Of a stretch of DNA of 64,000 nucleotides, positions 33,820 through 47,720 are shown one piece after another (the first letter of the stretch is position 1; each line of letters starts with the position of its first letter). The stretch comes from Bryum argenteum (lineage: Eukaryota > Streptophyta > Bryopsida > Bryales > Bryaceae). Location of the stretch: assembly GCA_037043015.1 (NCBI GenBank), contig CM073328.1, positions 1,103,409 to 1,167,408 on the forward strand, in the 5' to 3' direction. The notes beneath the pieces were generated by a model that saw only the letters and a program-made list of their open reading frames with translations, did no database searches and was not told the origin of the DNA. The position numbers were made by a program, and so were the translations under genes.

Positions 33820-35985
33820 CTAGATTTTAACGTGGACGTGCTTCCAATCTGCAAAATTCAGTGAGCTCACAACAACGGATGCTTAAAGATTACCCTCAGA
33901 CATCTGCCAAGCGTGCCATGTAACCATATACACTCCTTCTGCAAGCTTCTGCTCTTGGATGCAATCTATCCACGTTCGAAACTTCTTGTCCTTCGTGAGC
34001 CCGTGTTTCGGTTGTGCCGTAGTGACAGATTCTAGGAGGGCTTTCTCCACGCCCCAAGGATACACCATGGTGGAGCCTGGAGCCTGCAAAGCATAACGAG
34101 CTCCGGTCAGCTGCCAGCATTCGAGTCATTGTGGGGCAATAAGGACAGAGACTTACGATGACACTCGTCAGTCGTTGAAAAGTTGTGGAATCGTTGGGCA
34201 CTTCGCCGTTCATCCACTTCTCGAAGAAAGTGTTGAACTCCACGACCTCCCTTTGCGCACAACCTGGCTGCCCTCCTGCAAGCCCAGGTTGTATACCATT
34301 CGAATCCATTCTGTCTCGAGGTGATAAGTGAGGACCGAGGGACAGTTTCTCCAACGCCTCCACGATCCCACCAGCGCACCTTGCATTCGCCTGATACACT
34401 TTACTCTTCTGTTTGCCGTTTTGTTCGTACCATTGCTTCAACTCCTCCATGGCCCCTCCTACCTGCAATGACCCAATTAAAGCTCTAGTACCCTGACATT
34501 GCAGCGATAGAACCTGTAGGCATGGTTTGAACTTACAATGACTCCGTTCACGCCTTCGACTTCAAAAAGCTCGATGTCGTTTCCGGAGTCTCCACAAACC
34601 AGAGTCTCACGTGGTGCGCAACATTCTGTCTTCATCTTGTGCAACAAAAACGCTAACGCCTCCCCTTTGCCCGCACCTTTTGGCAGCACGTCAAGGTCGA
34701 TACCGTGGCTGAAAATTATCTTCACGTCCAACTGCACACCCAGAAATGCCACCATAAGCCTCTGAACATAAACAACGTGAGCTGAATGCTGACATCGAAG
34801 TGCATACTTGAAGAAATCAAAGTTCATACAACGAAGTTCAATACTTACCCCACGATCTTTGAGTCGCTTGGACAGAGTGTCAATGATTGCATTTGCATCT
34901 TTCTTGTCGATTTGACAGCTCACTTTATGTGGCCGGATTTCCGACTCGTCCTGTAAGCAAGAATCAGTTCATACGAAAACAAGCTCTAAGAACACCAAAT
35001 TGTTAAAAAAACACAAAAACAGTCCAAGATCCTTCAGTCCACCAGTCTTAAAAAATGAATACTCGCAAAGATTCACAATTACGTATTCCGCCGTTGACTG
35101 AAGGGATCGAATTGTGAGAAATGCAATTCGGATGGAGTCAGGTTCTAATTTCCTGATATTCGTAAGAATTACTGCGTGAGGGGATAAGAGGCATACCTGC
35201 AACCGAAGGTTGAGACGCTGAACCTCTTCGAGCACCACGGCCTGGTCCCAGCCCTCATTGAGATAATTCTCCCAGTCCTGATCGGGCTCCATGGTAGCGC
35301 CATAGCGAATCTCCGTGCCGACGGAGAAGATGCACAGGGCAGGAGTGAGAAGCGGAGCCTGACTGCGCAACTCATTATACTTGACGAGCGATCGTCCAGT
35401 CGAGAACACCAAGAGCGAATCGTGAGCGTATTCCGCTGCCCACAAGTTATCGAATCGAAGCAGTGCTGTGTGAGCTGAGTCTGTGTGATCCACCTGCCAA
35501 GACCTGAGACTCAACCTTAGGGCCCAATCAAACAATCTACACTCCATCAGCACAGGAAACCCTCGTCTCCAATTTGACCTAAATGGACGATGCTGAAGCC
35601 CAAGGCGCTTGTTTGCAATAATTTGCAGCCCTCAAATGCAAAATTGCAAAATTTTGAAAAGTGTGGGGTAGCAGAAAGGGCATACCATTGTGGAGTCCAA
35701 GTCCGAGACGAGCATGAGTTTGGGGCTAGACTTGGTCACATTCTTCGTTGTATCCTGCAATGTGGCCATATCCTCCTTAAGAGAAGCCTGGAACCGAAAC
35801 TCGCCCTTGGCGGAGCCGCTGGGGAGCCAGGAACGATCCATGGGCGTTGAGAGGAGGCGTTGAGGGAATGTGGTGAGAGGATGCATGCAGAGGCGTCGAG
35901 GGAGGCCGCGAGGTGACGAGAAGGAGGACCGGAGTGATATGGCCGTGGTGCCCAAGGCGTAAAGTTGCTGCTGCAGGGTCGCCAT
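33820..35985 (-). CDS. SPP: Sucrose-6-phosphate phosphatase with N-terminal extension
   Basis: The enzyme hydrolyses sucrose-6-phosphate to sucrose and phosphate, the last step of sucrose synthesis. Seven exons on the minus strand, all with GT-AG introns: 35985-35686, 35493-35197, 34950-34849, 34731-34537, 34462-34157, 34083-33894, 33848-33820. They sum to 1,419 nt, 472 residues, with every phase agreeing. HAD motif I is SDLDSTMVDH (Asp95, Asp97), motif II is LLVFSTGRS, the Lys motif is PKGAGKGEALAFLL, and the late acidic motif is VCGDSGNDIELF. The C-terminal S6PP domain contains FFEKWMNGE, MVYPWGVEKALLE and a last tiny exon giving WKHVHVKI. Plant SPPs are about 420 residues. The extra part here is a roughly 70-90-residue leader rich in Ser, Arg and Leu, starting MATLQQQLYALGTTAISLRS, which looks like an organelle transit peptide. 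Met49 or Met73 would be alternative cytosolic starts. Confidence 0.93.
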
Positions 35986-37756
35986 GGTGAGAAACTTTTG
36001 ACGACTGGAGCGATGGAATCGATGGGCTGGTAGCGCGCGTAACGCCCCCCTGCAGCGTGAGTGCGTGACGCTCTAGAGGCTTACGCTCCTTGAAGCCGCG
36101 GAAGGTGGTATGGATTTCAGGGTCCGTAACGTGCCCCTACGAGCATTTTCGAGGGGTGGGGCGGAGATATGTGAGATTTCATTTTGGAACTTTTGGAGAT
36201 TGGAGACATTTCAAGCATGGTTATCGGAGTACAGGGAATATATCATCTTTGTGTCAAGGAATCTTTTGCATACATACTAACATATTTCTAATACATTTGT
36301 TGTAATGTTCTGATTATACATGTTTGTAAGTACAATTGTGATCTCTAAGTATGTATAATTGTAGGTAGAAGTACTGTATGTTGTCAAGAATTGAAAGTAT
36401 AGAATGTTCTTGTACTCTAAGTTGCAATTTTAATCCCTAAACGTCCTTGGGGTATTTTTAGCCAAAAACTCATTTTAAAAAAAGTGATATAGATAAAAAT
36501 AAAGATAAGCTATTCACATCTCAACCATACAAACTTGTAATAGACTTGTAGTAGATCATGTGGACCAAAACTTGACTCATGGGACCTCATATTAGTGCGC
36601 AAAACAGGCTACAAAATACCATCATTTCCACTTTGAAGTGAAAGTACTACCAACATGAAATTTGCAATCTAAAAATCAGCAACTAGAAAGTTGTTCATTT
36701 TCATCTTAAAGACACTCTTGTACCAAAAAAATTCATTAAAAAAAAATCTTGGCTCAAATAGTAGCCTTGTAGTCGTGAAAAATGCCAAAAATTTTACAAC
36801 GGAAAAATAGTCCAAAACTAGACCCCTTGCACTCAAATCCATGCCTTTTCTTCAATATATCCTCGATTGGGTGAAGGTTTCTACTACTAAAAATAGACTA
36901 TAATTGGAATCCATCCCAAAATTTAAATAGATTCAAAATTTAACGGTGGATGAAGGAGATCTAGCTCTTCAAAAATCATCCATTCTTTCACTTTTTTCAT
37001 CGTAGAAACATCATTGCAAAGCCAATACCAAAGTTATCTAGATCAAAAAACTTCCAACTACAAAGTTGTTCGGATGCATCTAAATATCAAACCTCTGAAA
37101 AAATATTCATGAAAAACCATTTTAGATTTCACATAATTGGCTTGCAGTGGTAAAACATGCCAAATGTTTGAAAACCCAAAAACAAAAGCTGCCTTCACTA
37201 AAATCCATGTCATTTATTCATACTTTATTTTGTGAGTCTGAAATTTTTACCACATAAACTAGACTTGATTTGTGACCTCACCCAAGTGATTTCGTCAAAA
37301 ACGGAGTTTGGATGGAGAAGTTATGGCTCTTGAAAGTTTTTGCCCTTCATCCAAAATGTCGTTTTTCGACACTAGGGACGTTTATGGGTTAAGGTAGGTA
37401 TATAGGGGTACATGTATTTATAAACTTCTGCCGTAGGTATTGCAATTCTTTTTGTGGACGGTTATTTCTTGTGATTCTTGATTGTTACGGAAAAAATATG
37501 TAACTAGGGATTTAGAGTTTTCTCAATAACATTGGAGATGATATTCATTAATGTGCTATAGTGGTTTTGGTTGAGGAATCCCCTTCATGTTGGAGATGAT
37601 ATTCATTGATGTGCGGTAGTGGTTTCCGATGGGGAATCCCCTTCTTGTTGGAGTTGATCTCTATTGTATTCCTCTCTTTCACCCCCAAAGGACCAAGAGT
37701 GCTTTTCAGCTTTCAAAACCATAAATTACATGCTCCTACAATAAAAGGGGGCACTC
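35986..37756. repeat. SPP upstream region and AT-rich family B repeat
   Basis: 35986-36090 is the 5' flank of the phosphatase gene. 36,420-37,400 is the AT-rich repeat also present at 4.35-4.64, 30.5-30.9 and 45.4-45.7 kb. The small open frame at 36,090-36,305 has no recognisable motif. Confidence 0.6.
37515..37665. repeat. Two-copy 70-bp tandem repeat
   Basis: TTGGAGATGATATTCATTAA and GGAATCCCCTTCATG occur twice, with a partial third copy. Confidence 0.85.
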
Positions 37757-40700
37757 AAATCTAACTAAGACGTTGGAGTTATTAGAGATTTTTTTATTCC
37801 ATTCGGGAGTTTTTGGAAATTTGGGAAATTTCTTGTAAATGGAACTAAGAATAGGGATAGATGTATGTATTTTGTAAACCACCGCGATTAAAATCATCAC
37901 TCATTTTAGGAACCAATTGTTTCATGTGATCTTTGAATGGTAGGTAAGGTGTGTGTAACGAGATAGACAGGGTTATCTTACGTGACACACTTTCTGTAAT
38001 GTCTGTCTAAATTATTGTTCAACATGTCTAAATCATGCGATGGTACCTCTTCTACATGTACAAGATATAAAACTTGAAAATAAATGAAATCTCAATTTTT
38101 AAGGAATTTTTGAAGCTAGTGCAATCCAAGTGGTAATTTGCAGATTTTGAGAACAAAGGAGCATATACCAAGCATGTATTGGAGTTACGGCAATTTCGGC
38201 CTCTCAAGCAAATTTTGAACATTGTTTTGAACATTGACCATAAATATCTCCTAAAGTATGAGAAATTTTGAACCTCAAAATGACTTTTCGCAAACATAAT
38301 TATGGGAATAGTCTAATACTTTGCAAAATTTTTGAACTCCATACAATATGTATTTAGTTGTTGATAGCCTGACCAGAGTCAAATCAACCTTCTTAGGGTC
38401 ATCTTGGCATTAGGAGTTAATAGGAGCACAAGCTCCAAATTCAATTGATCCTATTGAGTCACTTTAGCAAGCTTAATATTTTTTGAAAAAATATCATTTA
38501 TTCTAATCTAAATTTTATAGTCTCCTATACAAAGTCTAAAAAGTTTTAGATCAATTTTAGATTGAAAGGTCAAACTTAGAAAAGAGCCTAATATATTCTA
38601 TCATCAATTGAAGTTGTTTGTGGAAGGTACTAGTTGAAAAAACTCGGAATGAAAACTCTTGGTAACTTTATCTAGTCCTAAATTATTTTACTGTATTATC
38701 TAACTCTATCTTATACAAATGATATCACAAGTATACATTATTTTAGTAAATATTCCAAAAGTTTTTTCCGAGAATTTTAAGAAAGATGAACTTATATATT
38801 TTTCAAAATTTTGAATTTTAATTATTATCCTTGTTTGTGACTTTGTGTTGATACTAGTTATAAATATGTACAATTTTTAGCACCATTTTATTGACCAATT
38901 TTATCGTTTACAGTTACAAGATTGATTATGATAAGCCAAAATTATAATAAGTTACATGCATCAATGTAAGAGAATTGAGGTAGATCATTCTATGATTGTA
39001 TATTTTTGTTGTGTCTAGAGCTACTTTTCATAGCTTAAAAATTAAAACAGATTGAACCATAGATTTTTTTTCAAAAATTAGTTTTGGAACCAATACTTGG
39101 TTTTGGAACTACTAATAATAGCAATGATTTTCCAAAGTACTGATAAATTTTCTTGATTTAGTAATAGTAACTTACCACTTTTTGAAAAGTATTAGGCAGA
39201 TTTTAGTACTTGCAATATTATCCAAAGGAAGATCTTGTTGACTATATTAAACTTTGGTTATCGATAACCATATATAATTCTTAAATTATTTCTTAATGTG
39301 AATTAGAAACTATGACTTTGCCACGGAAATAAATTAAATTATGGTTCTTGAAAAAATTTACAAAATGATAAATAAGATTCATCATATATTAAGTATGACT
39401 GCATATGATTGGAGAAACTAAGATATTGCGATAATTATCTCAAACATGTAAGTAACCAAGACATTCTAAAAGCCTTGTGAATAGACTTAAAGCGCACAAA
39501 CGAGGAGCAACTATTTGTCATGTGCTAGCTAGGGAGATATTTAGATCGAATACAATATGCCTATTCTTAACTTAGAGGTCTCATATTTGTATGACATTCT
39601 TACTAGAGTTCTTCGAAGCATGAGCTTGACTTTGATGCTTGAGTTTAAGGTTCTTCGTTGAATTCCAAGGAAATACTCTTCCGGTCTCAAGGATTAGGTG
39701 ATCGATCATTCCTATTATCACTCATTAACTCATACATACATTCTTTACTTTAGTGATTTGTGTCCTAGTTAACTGATTATTGTCAATGGCATACTCGACG
39801 TGCAAGCTCAAGCCTTTTCACTTGTTCTTTGCCTTCACACGCTAAAAGACCAAGAGCCACTTCCTCCTCGGTACGGTAACAATCCTGTCTTCCTTTCATT
39901 ACAAGAGAAATTGCATTTATAACTTCCACACCTCATAGTTTATACCATAGTAATTTTTGAGAATGAAACGTCATGTCACAGACTCTCTACTCCATCTACC
40001 ATGACAATATTGTGGTGTAAAAAGCTCACATACTCAAAAATTTGGATAGAAACAAAGGTCTTGTCCGCACACAACCATCGGATGAACGTCTTAACACTTT
40101 TTAAGAAAACCAACAAATGATCGTACCGCACAAGAGTAGCGGACTGCTCCTCTCAAAATTCACCACAGTGAACAAAGAAGGCGTAAGGTGGCACCTCCAA
40201 CCTATTGAAAATACATCCAATGAAATACTTTACTGCACACACAATTTACATACAAATATGTCACTTAGGACCAAGGCATTGCAATATGAACACAATGATT
40301 GTCTGAAAGGTAATGAGGTCACACTCATCAACCAAATAGCACTACCGAGGTCGTTCTTCTTAACCATCTACACATATCACCCTGATCACAACAAACTGAA
40401 AGGATACGTATTGCATAAGATTTATGCAACATCTTTACATCTAATTGTTCCTATCTTCAAGCAGTCCTCATCGCTTCTTTGAGGAGAACAAGTGTCATAG
40501 CACCCTCCTTGACTTCACGGTCTCTGCACTCGAGGCAATATCTTCAGTAATAAGGAACAAATTTGAATCTAAATCACAGAATATAACATAGACTGCTGAG
40601 CAGACCGAGCTTGAATGCAACTGAGATTTGCTTTCGTAAACCAATCCAAGTAGATTAAGTTACTTACCCTTTACATGACTCAGTGCTTGAATCACCCAGC

Positions 40701-42360
40701 TCCTGATTCGAATCGAGGAGCTTCTTCTTCTTGTTGCAAGGCTCAGCAGGGGCAGCTTTAGGGGCTGCAACAGCAGCTTCAGGGGCCGGAACAGCGTCAG
40801 GGGCAGGAGCAACCCTCTTCGTTCCTGAAGTTCTGCAAATCGGATGCACGATGAACCTCAGTCATTGCAATACTAGTCCAACACAACGATTCTTGATAGC
40901 TAGTCCAAGATGAAGGTCCTGTAACATACCTTTTTCTGGTGTACTTCCACTTAAACTCGTCCAAGGAAGATGTGGCAGCCACATTGATCTGTGGCTGCGG
41001 TACTGGATGAATCTCCAACTGATTCGCTGAGGTTGAGCATTCTTGAGCAAGCTGCTTTCGGCAGATGGCTTCCGCATTCAACTGCTGGAACACAGGAACC
41101 TGCCGAATGGCTCGCTGATTAGGCTGCCGAAACTTGGGAGCTTGCCGAGCAGGTACCTTACTGGTCTGACCAACCTTGGGAGCTTGTCGAATTGATTGGA
41201 GAGTCTTCCGAAGCACCTTGGAAGCTTGCGGAATGGCGACCTCATTGAGCTGCTGCACCTTAGGAGCGTGTTGAAGAGTAGTCCGCTGCACTATCTTGGG
41301 AGCTGCCACAGGAATCGTGCTACTCGGCAGGTTAGTCGTTGAAGCTTGCTGAATCCGTTGGGTAGTCTGTTTGAGCACCTTGGGAGCTTGCGGAATGGCG
41401 ACCTCATTGAGCTGCTGCACCTTAGCAGCTTGTTGAAGAGTAGTCCGCTTCACTATCTTGGGAGCTGCCACAGCAATCGTGCTGCTCGGCAGGTTAGTCG
41501 TTGGAGCCCACTGAGTCCGTCGGGCAGTCTGTTTGAGCACCTTGGGAGCTTGCGGAGTGGCACGCTCACTGAGCCCCGACACCTTACAAGCTTGCAGGAG
41601 CGTAGTCGGCTGCACATTCTTGGGAGCTGCAACAGGAGGAATCTGATTGCTTGGACGCTTTGTCGTGGTTTCAGAACGTGCTCGTTGATGGACAACAGAG
41701 CGTGTTAGGCGTTTGGAGCTTTGAGCAATGTGATCTTGCGTACACGTCCGTGTGACCAGGCCTTTCCTGGGTGGCTGCATCCTACCCACTTGAGCCTCCT
41801 TGGGCTTTGAGCTCGTTGGGATCTTGCTCATCGATCTACATAGTAACCATATCGAGTAAGTTCAGAGTACTGTTTTTCAACCTTTCATTTCTAATATTCA
41901 CGTTCATAACAGGTTTCACAGGGAATGATCTATATGATGTATATGACATGCAGATATAATCGGTTGACAAGGTGCTAACAGATCAAGTTTCTGTGGACTT
42001 ACTGTGTGAGCTTTCGAAGAGCAGCGTGGAAGCTTCTGACCGGCTTGTGATGAAAATAACTATTCCGTGTACCGCCCTCAGGGAGGTTTCCCTTTGCAGC
42101 CTCCTCTTCGACGAAGACCTTCCAACCTGAAGTCAGTGCAATGGAAGCTCGATATCGATACAACTTTGTGGTGGCTAGCAGCATGAAAATTTATACCTGA
42201 TAGAAATCACAAGAGAACCATACGTTATGAAACAGCAGCAATAGGCTACTTACATGGTGACGGAGCCCACTTCTTGTAGGAGGAGCGGCTCTCTCCCATC
42301 AGAAGTTTTCGAAACGCCTTCTTTGAGAGCTGGTTCCTCTGCATTACAACATTACAACAG
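37757..42360. repeat. Segmental duplication, copy 1
   Basis: Collinear with 55,998-64,000. It starts at AAGACGTTGGAGTT and includes 260 bp with TTACGTGACACACTTTC, the AT-rich stretch from CTTCTACATGTACAAGA onward, and the 3' half of a family K gene. The coding part is nearly identical and the AT-rich part more diverged. Copy 2 is longer because hAT-type insertions interrupt it. Confidence 0.85.
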
Positions 42361-43369
42361 CGATGCGATCATGCTGTAAAATCTCATTCAACACCTAGAG
42401 CAACAAGTAATTGACGTTATGAAAGCAACTTTGCATCCCCATACACTTGAATAGCAATCCCTAAATAAGTGTTTACTTGACATGAAAAGCCTTTCAGTGG
42501 AATTATTCGCTTACCAACTCTTGGTCAGGATCGTAATCAGATGCTCGGAAGTTCAATTTGTCTCCGTTGCCAGGGTTGAATTTGAGGTTTGCTCGATCTT
42601 GGGCCCTGTAAGATTCATGCACACAGTCACTCTTCTCGTCCTTCTTCCATACCAGTCCTGGCGATATGTATGTTCAGAAAACGTTAACTGCAGACTTACT
42701 TTCTGATTATTTTCACTATCAGCGATTGAGGATGGCTAATGGGGTATTCCGCATCTATTACCTCAAAGCCAGGTACTTCGTGTCGTAGGCACCTGCAAAT
42801 TAAATGACAAACAATCAGCCAAACTCAATTGTAGAAGTTCACACAAATTGAGTATTGACCGTTCAAACAATCCTAGTCTCGAACGTTCAGACAGATCCAG
42901 GTTTCAAACGTTCAGAGAAACAAGGGCGACAAAATCGCATTGTTTAGTCTAGACAAGCAATGGGTAGTTCGGGAATTGGATTCTACAAGCGATGAACTTA
43001 CCGCAGTATAAACGCCTGTGACTTTCTGGAAGTGTTGGATCACTGAAAGCAGTCACAGTCAACAAGAAAGCGTTCCCACAGTTTAGCATCAGGACAGAAG
43101 TTTAAGGGTGATCGATCAGCTCTCCAAGCTTGAATCAGAACCCTTAGTGCTCATCATGTGAATCGATCACCTTTCAAAGCCTGAACAAGAAAAGACCGAA
43201 TTGTAGAATGAAGAGGAACTTACGTGATCCAAGTCCCCCACTTTCCGGTGCTAAGGAATTGGTGCACGTGCACGTTGAACTCGCTTGGAGGATCGTGCAC
43301 CATTTCTGCTTCGTGCAGTTGAAGAGAGTTGTCGTGCACCTCGAAACTTACAGGCTTAGAGCCCTGTAC
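40664..43369 (-). CDS. Family K gene, Ala/Pro/Gln-rich repeat protein
   Basis: A multi-exon gene. Exons read on the minus strand: 43369-43224 (FNVHVHQFLSTGKWGTWIT), 43042-43002 (DPTLPESHRRLYC), 42792-42762 (AYDTKYLAL), 42657-42515 (DRANLKFNPGNGDKLNFRAS), 42338-42254 (LSKKAFRKLLMGESRSSYKK), 42126-42003 (WKVFVEEEAAKGNLPEGG), 41835-40930 and 40832-40664. The last five joins keep phase perfectly; the 42762/42657 join is one base out. The long exon encodes a basic protein with about two and a half tandem 54-residue repeats (VAAPKIVQRTTLQ, KVQQLNEVAIPQAPKV, TTNLPSSTIPVAAP), and the last encodes an Ala/Pro-rich tail ending in Lys and an acidic Ser/Glu stretch. No known domain is recognised; the composition suggests a nuclear, nucleic-acid-binding protein. 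The transcript may continue past 40667, since GGTAAGT there is also a donor and a conserved exon-like stretch lies near 40,495-40,545. The 5' start is uncertain. Confidence 0.6.
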
Positions 43370-44600
43370 CTGCACAGACGGACTCTACAAACTCAGCAAG
43401 CCAGCACCGGAAAGAAAATGCCATGGTTTCAAGTGCACGAAAACAACCTATTGACGTTGAGTCGTCTGTGTGACTGTGATCGGAGGAAACCCTCCCATCG
43501 CTCGAAATTATAAAACACCAACTGTGCTCAGTCCAACAAATGAAATGTATAACAAACGGAAAGATCACAGTCACACAAATACATCTTCTACGAATGCATC
43601 GACGTAGAGCTCCAGAGTCCAGACCTTCTAAGCCGACAATTTTCAGACGATCGGTAGAAAAAATAGAAAGCGCGAAACCCTCCAGGGAGATTACACGCGC
43701 TGACTCTCAGGCAGTGATCGCAGGAGAGCAGGAGTCGATCATGAGATAGGCAGAGAGATGAGAGGGAGGAGACGGGAGGGATATGGCGAGGAGGGGCTGC
43801 GCTCTGCAATTGTAGGCATGCAAGAAAAGAATTCGTCGTTTGACCCACGGTTCCGGTCAGAGTTAGAACTCGTAGTCTCCTCCGTGAAGAGCGGTGAAAT
43901 CCGATCAAGCAACCGTACGTACGCAGCTCAGTCACGCCCGGCTCTTTCACATGGGGTGGTTGCATGTGTCTGGCACGCACTTGCTGAAATACTAGCTCCT
44001 TCATCACAACCTGAGGTTTGAAAACTTCAGCTAATAATTATGAAGACGGCTTTTGAATGTGTGAATAGATGAGCCAATGCCATGCAATCTCAAGATGATC
44101 CTCATTTCAGATGCTGAAATTCCACTCCAGCACCTCCTGAAGTGAGCGATCATGAAACCGTGGAAGGTGAAGCTGTACACCACTTCCAGTCAAATTGATT
44201 CTCTTCGAATGGGGGCTTGTTTCGTGCTCCGAAAGAGTGACTGTGCAGGTGTTGGGTAGGAAGTTGCTGGAGTTTGTCCCATTCATCACACGCAGTCTGA
44301 TATTTCAAACTCCGATTATCAATCGATTACGTTGGCTCTTCTGTGAGGAGATCAGTCAAGGAGCATGTATACATCAATCAGAATGATCATCCTGAATATG
44401 CTGCATTGGTAGGCCAATGTGTGAAATGGTGATAAGCGAGCAATGGTGATACTCTAGAAATCAATGATATTTTTGAATTCAAGGTGAAGTTTATGTAAGG
44501 CAGTGAAATGCTACCCTGCACATAATTCTTGAAGAGTCGAGAACTTCTATATTTTATAGTGATCTCAATTTCTTTTGCTGCATACGTAAAGTTTGATGAA
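43370..44600 (-). promoter_or_regulatory. Upstream region of the family K gene, shared with 22.2-23.6 kb
   Basis: 44,600-43,900 (minus) is homologous to 22,180-22,800 (plus), including GATCTCCTCACAGAAGAGCC and GGAAGTGGTGTACAGCTTCA. It lies upstream of both gene bodies and probably holds the promoter. A possible first coding exon starts at an ATG near 43,422 (MAFSFRCWLAEFVESV). Confidence 0.5.
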
Positions 44601-47600
44601 CCTTTTCATCACAAGAATATAATTTAAAATGTATAAAGTGGAAGAGTTGTGCAAACTTTTAATTATAAAATTAAAGTGATTGAATCTTCAAAATCGTATT
44701 CTAGAAAAAGTAAAGTGGACTCTTAAATAATCACCTAATTACCTAATCACCTAATCACCTAGTCACCTCACGAACCTACCACTTCTGCAGGAGAAAAAAA
44801 TTAGAAAGACGTATTTGGAAATATCACTACCTTTTTTTAAAACAATCCTCTATAATATGACACCCATTCTTCTCTCTATTATATAACCCATGAGCCCTGT
44901 CATTGTCAACCCTATAGCTGCGTCCCTTAAGCATATCTTATATCATGGAATCTTATATTCTTTTATTATATAGATATAGAACATAGAAGATATCCACAAA
45001 CGAAGCATAGGTTGTCCCAAGGCAAAAAATGTGAATCAATAAATTCAATTATTGCCTACACACATACGAAAGCTTAAACTTCTACTTTGTTTGGTCAAGA
45101 AAGAACCAAATATTGGAGTTGAAGAATAGCTCAAGATTCCCTCATGAATTGACTTAGGGTAATTTCTTCGTGAATCCAAAAAACATTTTCACATGTGTGT
45201 TATATAAAGGCTTATCTATTTAGTTCTTTCCTTTGATGTGTCTAATTCATTGATATGCTTTACATATTTATCACAAGGTCATAGAGCATTTGAGAACCAT
45301 TGTTTATCCAAACTCTATTAAACTATAAATATCCAATTGAAGAATTTCCTACTAAAGAGTTGTTAAGCTTCATCCTTAGATCTTAATTGTGTAAATAGAC
45401 GTAAAATCATATCAACAAATACAAAATTAACTAGTTTGTTTTTGTATAATTGGCCTGCAATGGTGAAACATGCCTCATGTTACAAAACCTCAAAAATAAC
45501 GTTCTTTGAAGGGAAAACATGCCATAAATCTACAGTAACAATTTAGATGAATTTGCATATTCTATTTGAACTAGACATAATCAAGGATCCACTTTAACAA
45601 ATTTCTTCCAAAATGTGAATGAAAAATCTATGGCTCTTCAATGTTCCAAGCTTTCATCTCATATGTGATTTTTAGCAGAGGATGCGCTTAGGGGTTAAAA
45701 TCCAAAAACATTATGTTACAAATTACTCTAAGAACAATTTCCATTGCGTCAAAGTCCAATGGTAATCTTATATTGAACTAAGGAAGATGGACCGTGCACA
45801 TGAGGTTGAGGGAGGGCTCATAGAGGGCTCATTAGCCTTCTGTGAGCCATCTCCGCTAGTAACAAAGGAGAATGTTGCTAGCGCCAAGGCATATCAGCCA
45901 AGTCAAGCGGAAGGCTGCCCTTACCTATCCAAACACAAAAAAAAAAGAAAAAGTGACTCGTTGTTTGTCACCAACCCTTAACTACAATTTACCCCAGGCA
46001 CCACCAAGACCCCACCTTCCTATTTTTTTCTTTATTTATTCCCCTTCATCCTTTCACTTTCCTTTCTTCTTCCACATCAACCCTTATATATTCCCTTTGC
46101 ACTAAATTACAACTAATTTTCTAAAATTATTTTTTTCTTTGATTTCAATTATGTCTCAATCAAGTAACAATTTTGCCACTCTTTCAAGTAATTGTCCAAT
46201 TTCAAAACTCCATTGAACATAATTCATGAATCACTTTTTTTTTATTATTTCAATTTTAGAATTATCAATCTCACCTTCTTCATTTACAAATTGAAATTAA
46301 AATCTCAAGACATGTAAAATTACCCATATCGAACACTTTTACTCTACTTTGTTAAGGGGTAACTTAGTGTAAGGAAAGTTGCTACTTTGGATAAGCAATG
46401 GTAATTATTATTTTCAAATAATTAGAGGCCTTTTCCTAATTTACCATATTTAACAAGTTGATTTGAGCCAATTATATTAATATCTCAAATACTAATAAAG
46501 TAATAATAGAGTATACTTTCTATTGATTTCAAAATTCTATTCTCATTATTTCATTAGAAAATAAATAATTCTTGTTTTAAGGAATTAGCCGTTTTATTCT
46601 AATCCAAGGAATAAATTGTGTATATTTGTTTCAGGATAGTTTTATAAGAGTTAGGGAACTCAAATTTTTCATCACTGTGAAGTTTTATGCATGAAAGATG
46701 TAAAAGTATGAATTAGGAATCAAATTCTAACATCATGTCATTTGATTTTATGCCATTAATTTATCCATTCACCGTCTCTAAGATCATAATGTTCAAATAT
46801 GGAAGACAAGTTTCTTTTAGCATTTCTCGTGAGACATTGTCTCCATGGTGGAAAGGGAAACTTGAATATTGTTACCCCAACACCTTGGTCATATTTGTTT
46901 CCATATAGGTATTAGGTAATTAAGTGAAGTGGAGTATGCTCATGCAAATTAGTTCCTAAAAGAAGGTCTCAAAAAAATAATACACGAAAACATGCTTTTG
47001 GAAGACATATTTGGTTTAAGAAAAAGTCAAAGGGTGAGTAGATGCCTTTACAAATTTGTGAATCTTGACAAATTTTGAGAGAAATAATCGAGAGATTATT
47101 GAAAATTATAAAGATTGTTTTTGTAATTTTTGGAGGTTGCTCTTGTAAATCTGGTAGACTATTTAACTTGGAAATAGCTAGTTTCTTGCCAACTTTCTTT
47201 TACAAAATGGGAATAACGTACATTTCTTATGTATATATTATCTCTTGAGGCTTCATAGTATTGCACCACTTGATTCAAGTGTTGATTTAAGTCTTGAGCT
47301 ATACAGAAAGCCCAAGCTCAATTGCCCCCTTAAGTTTACAGATAATTGTTTGAACCCCCAAGCGATATCAAGATAATTAAAGGTGTTTTAGCTTAAATTT
47401 GCTTTTCTCGTAGGAATTTGGATTTTGAAAGCCAAAAGGATACATGAACATCAATCTTGAATTTCTTAAAGATTTCATAAGTAGAATGAATGTATCTTAT
47501 ACTTAAAGATTTATCTTAATTTATTCTTTATTTGGAAAACAATGATTGTGTTCATAACTCTCAAATAGAATACTATGCTTCTTATCTTTGTCATTTCAAG

Positions 47601-47720
47601 TTTCAAGAAGTCTTCAACTTTAACAACACATAGGCGTTTAACAACAAAGGGTTCAACCATTTATGATAATCAACTCAAGACCTGTAGTCAATGCTTACTC
47701 TTATAATCAAAATTGGGAGC
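44601..47720. repeat. AT-rich DNA with family B fragments
   Basis: 45,440-45,690 resembles 37,130-37,390 (ATAATTGGCCTGCAATGGTG). 46,760-46,830 resembles the other family B copies. A 10-bp tandem CACCTAATTAC/CACCTAATCAC lies at 44,733-44,770. The frame 45,787-45,981 has no motif. No gene was recognised. Confidence 0.55.

Noticed and set aside
41346..41708. Plus-strand frame over the family K long exon (Leu/Ser-rich)
   Set aside because: The minus strand has a 906-nt exon with matching splice phases in two copies, so the plus frame is a shadow.
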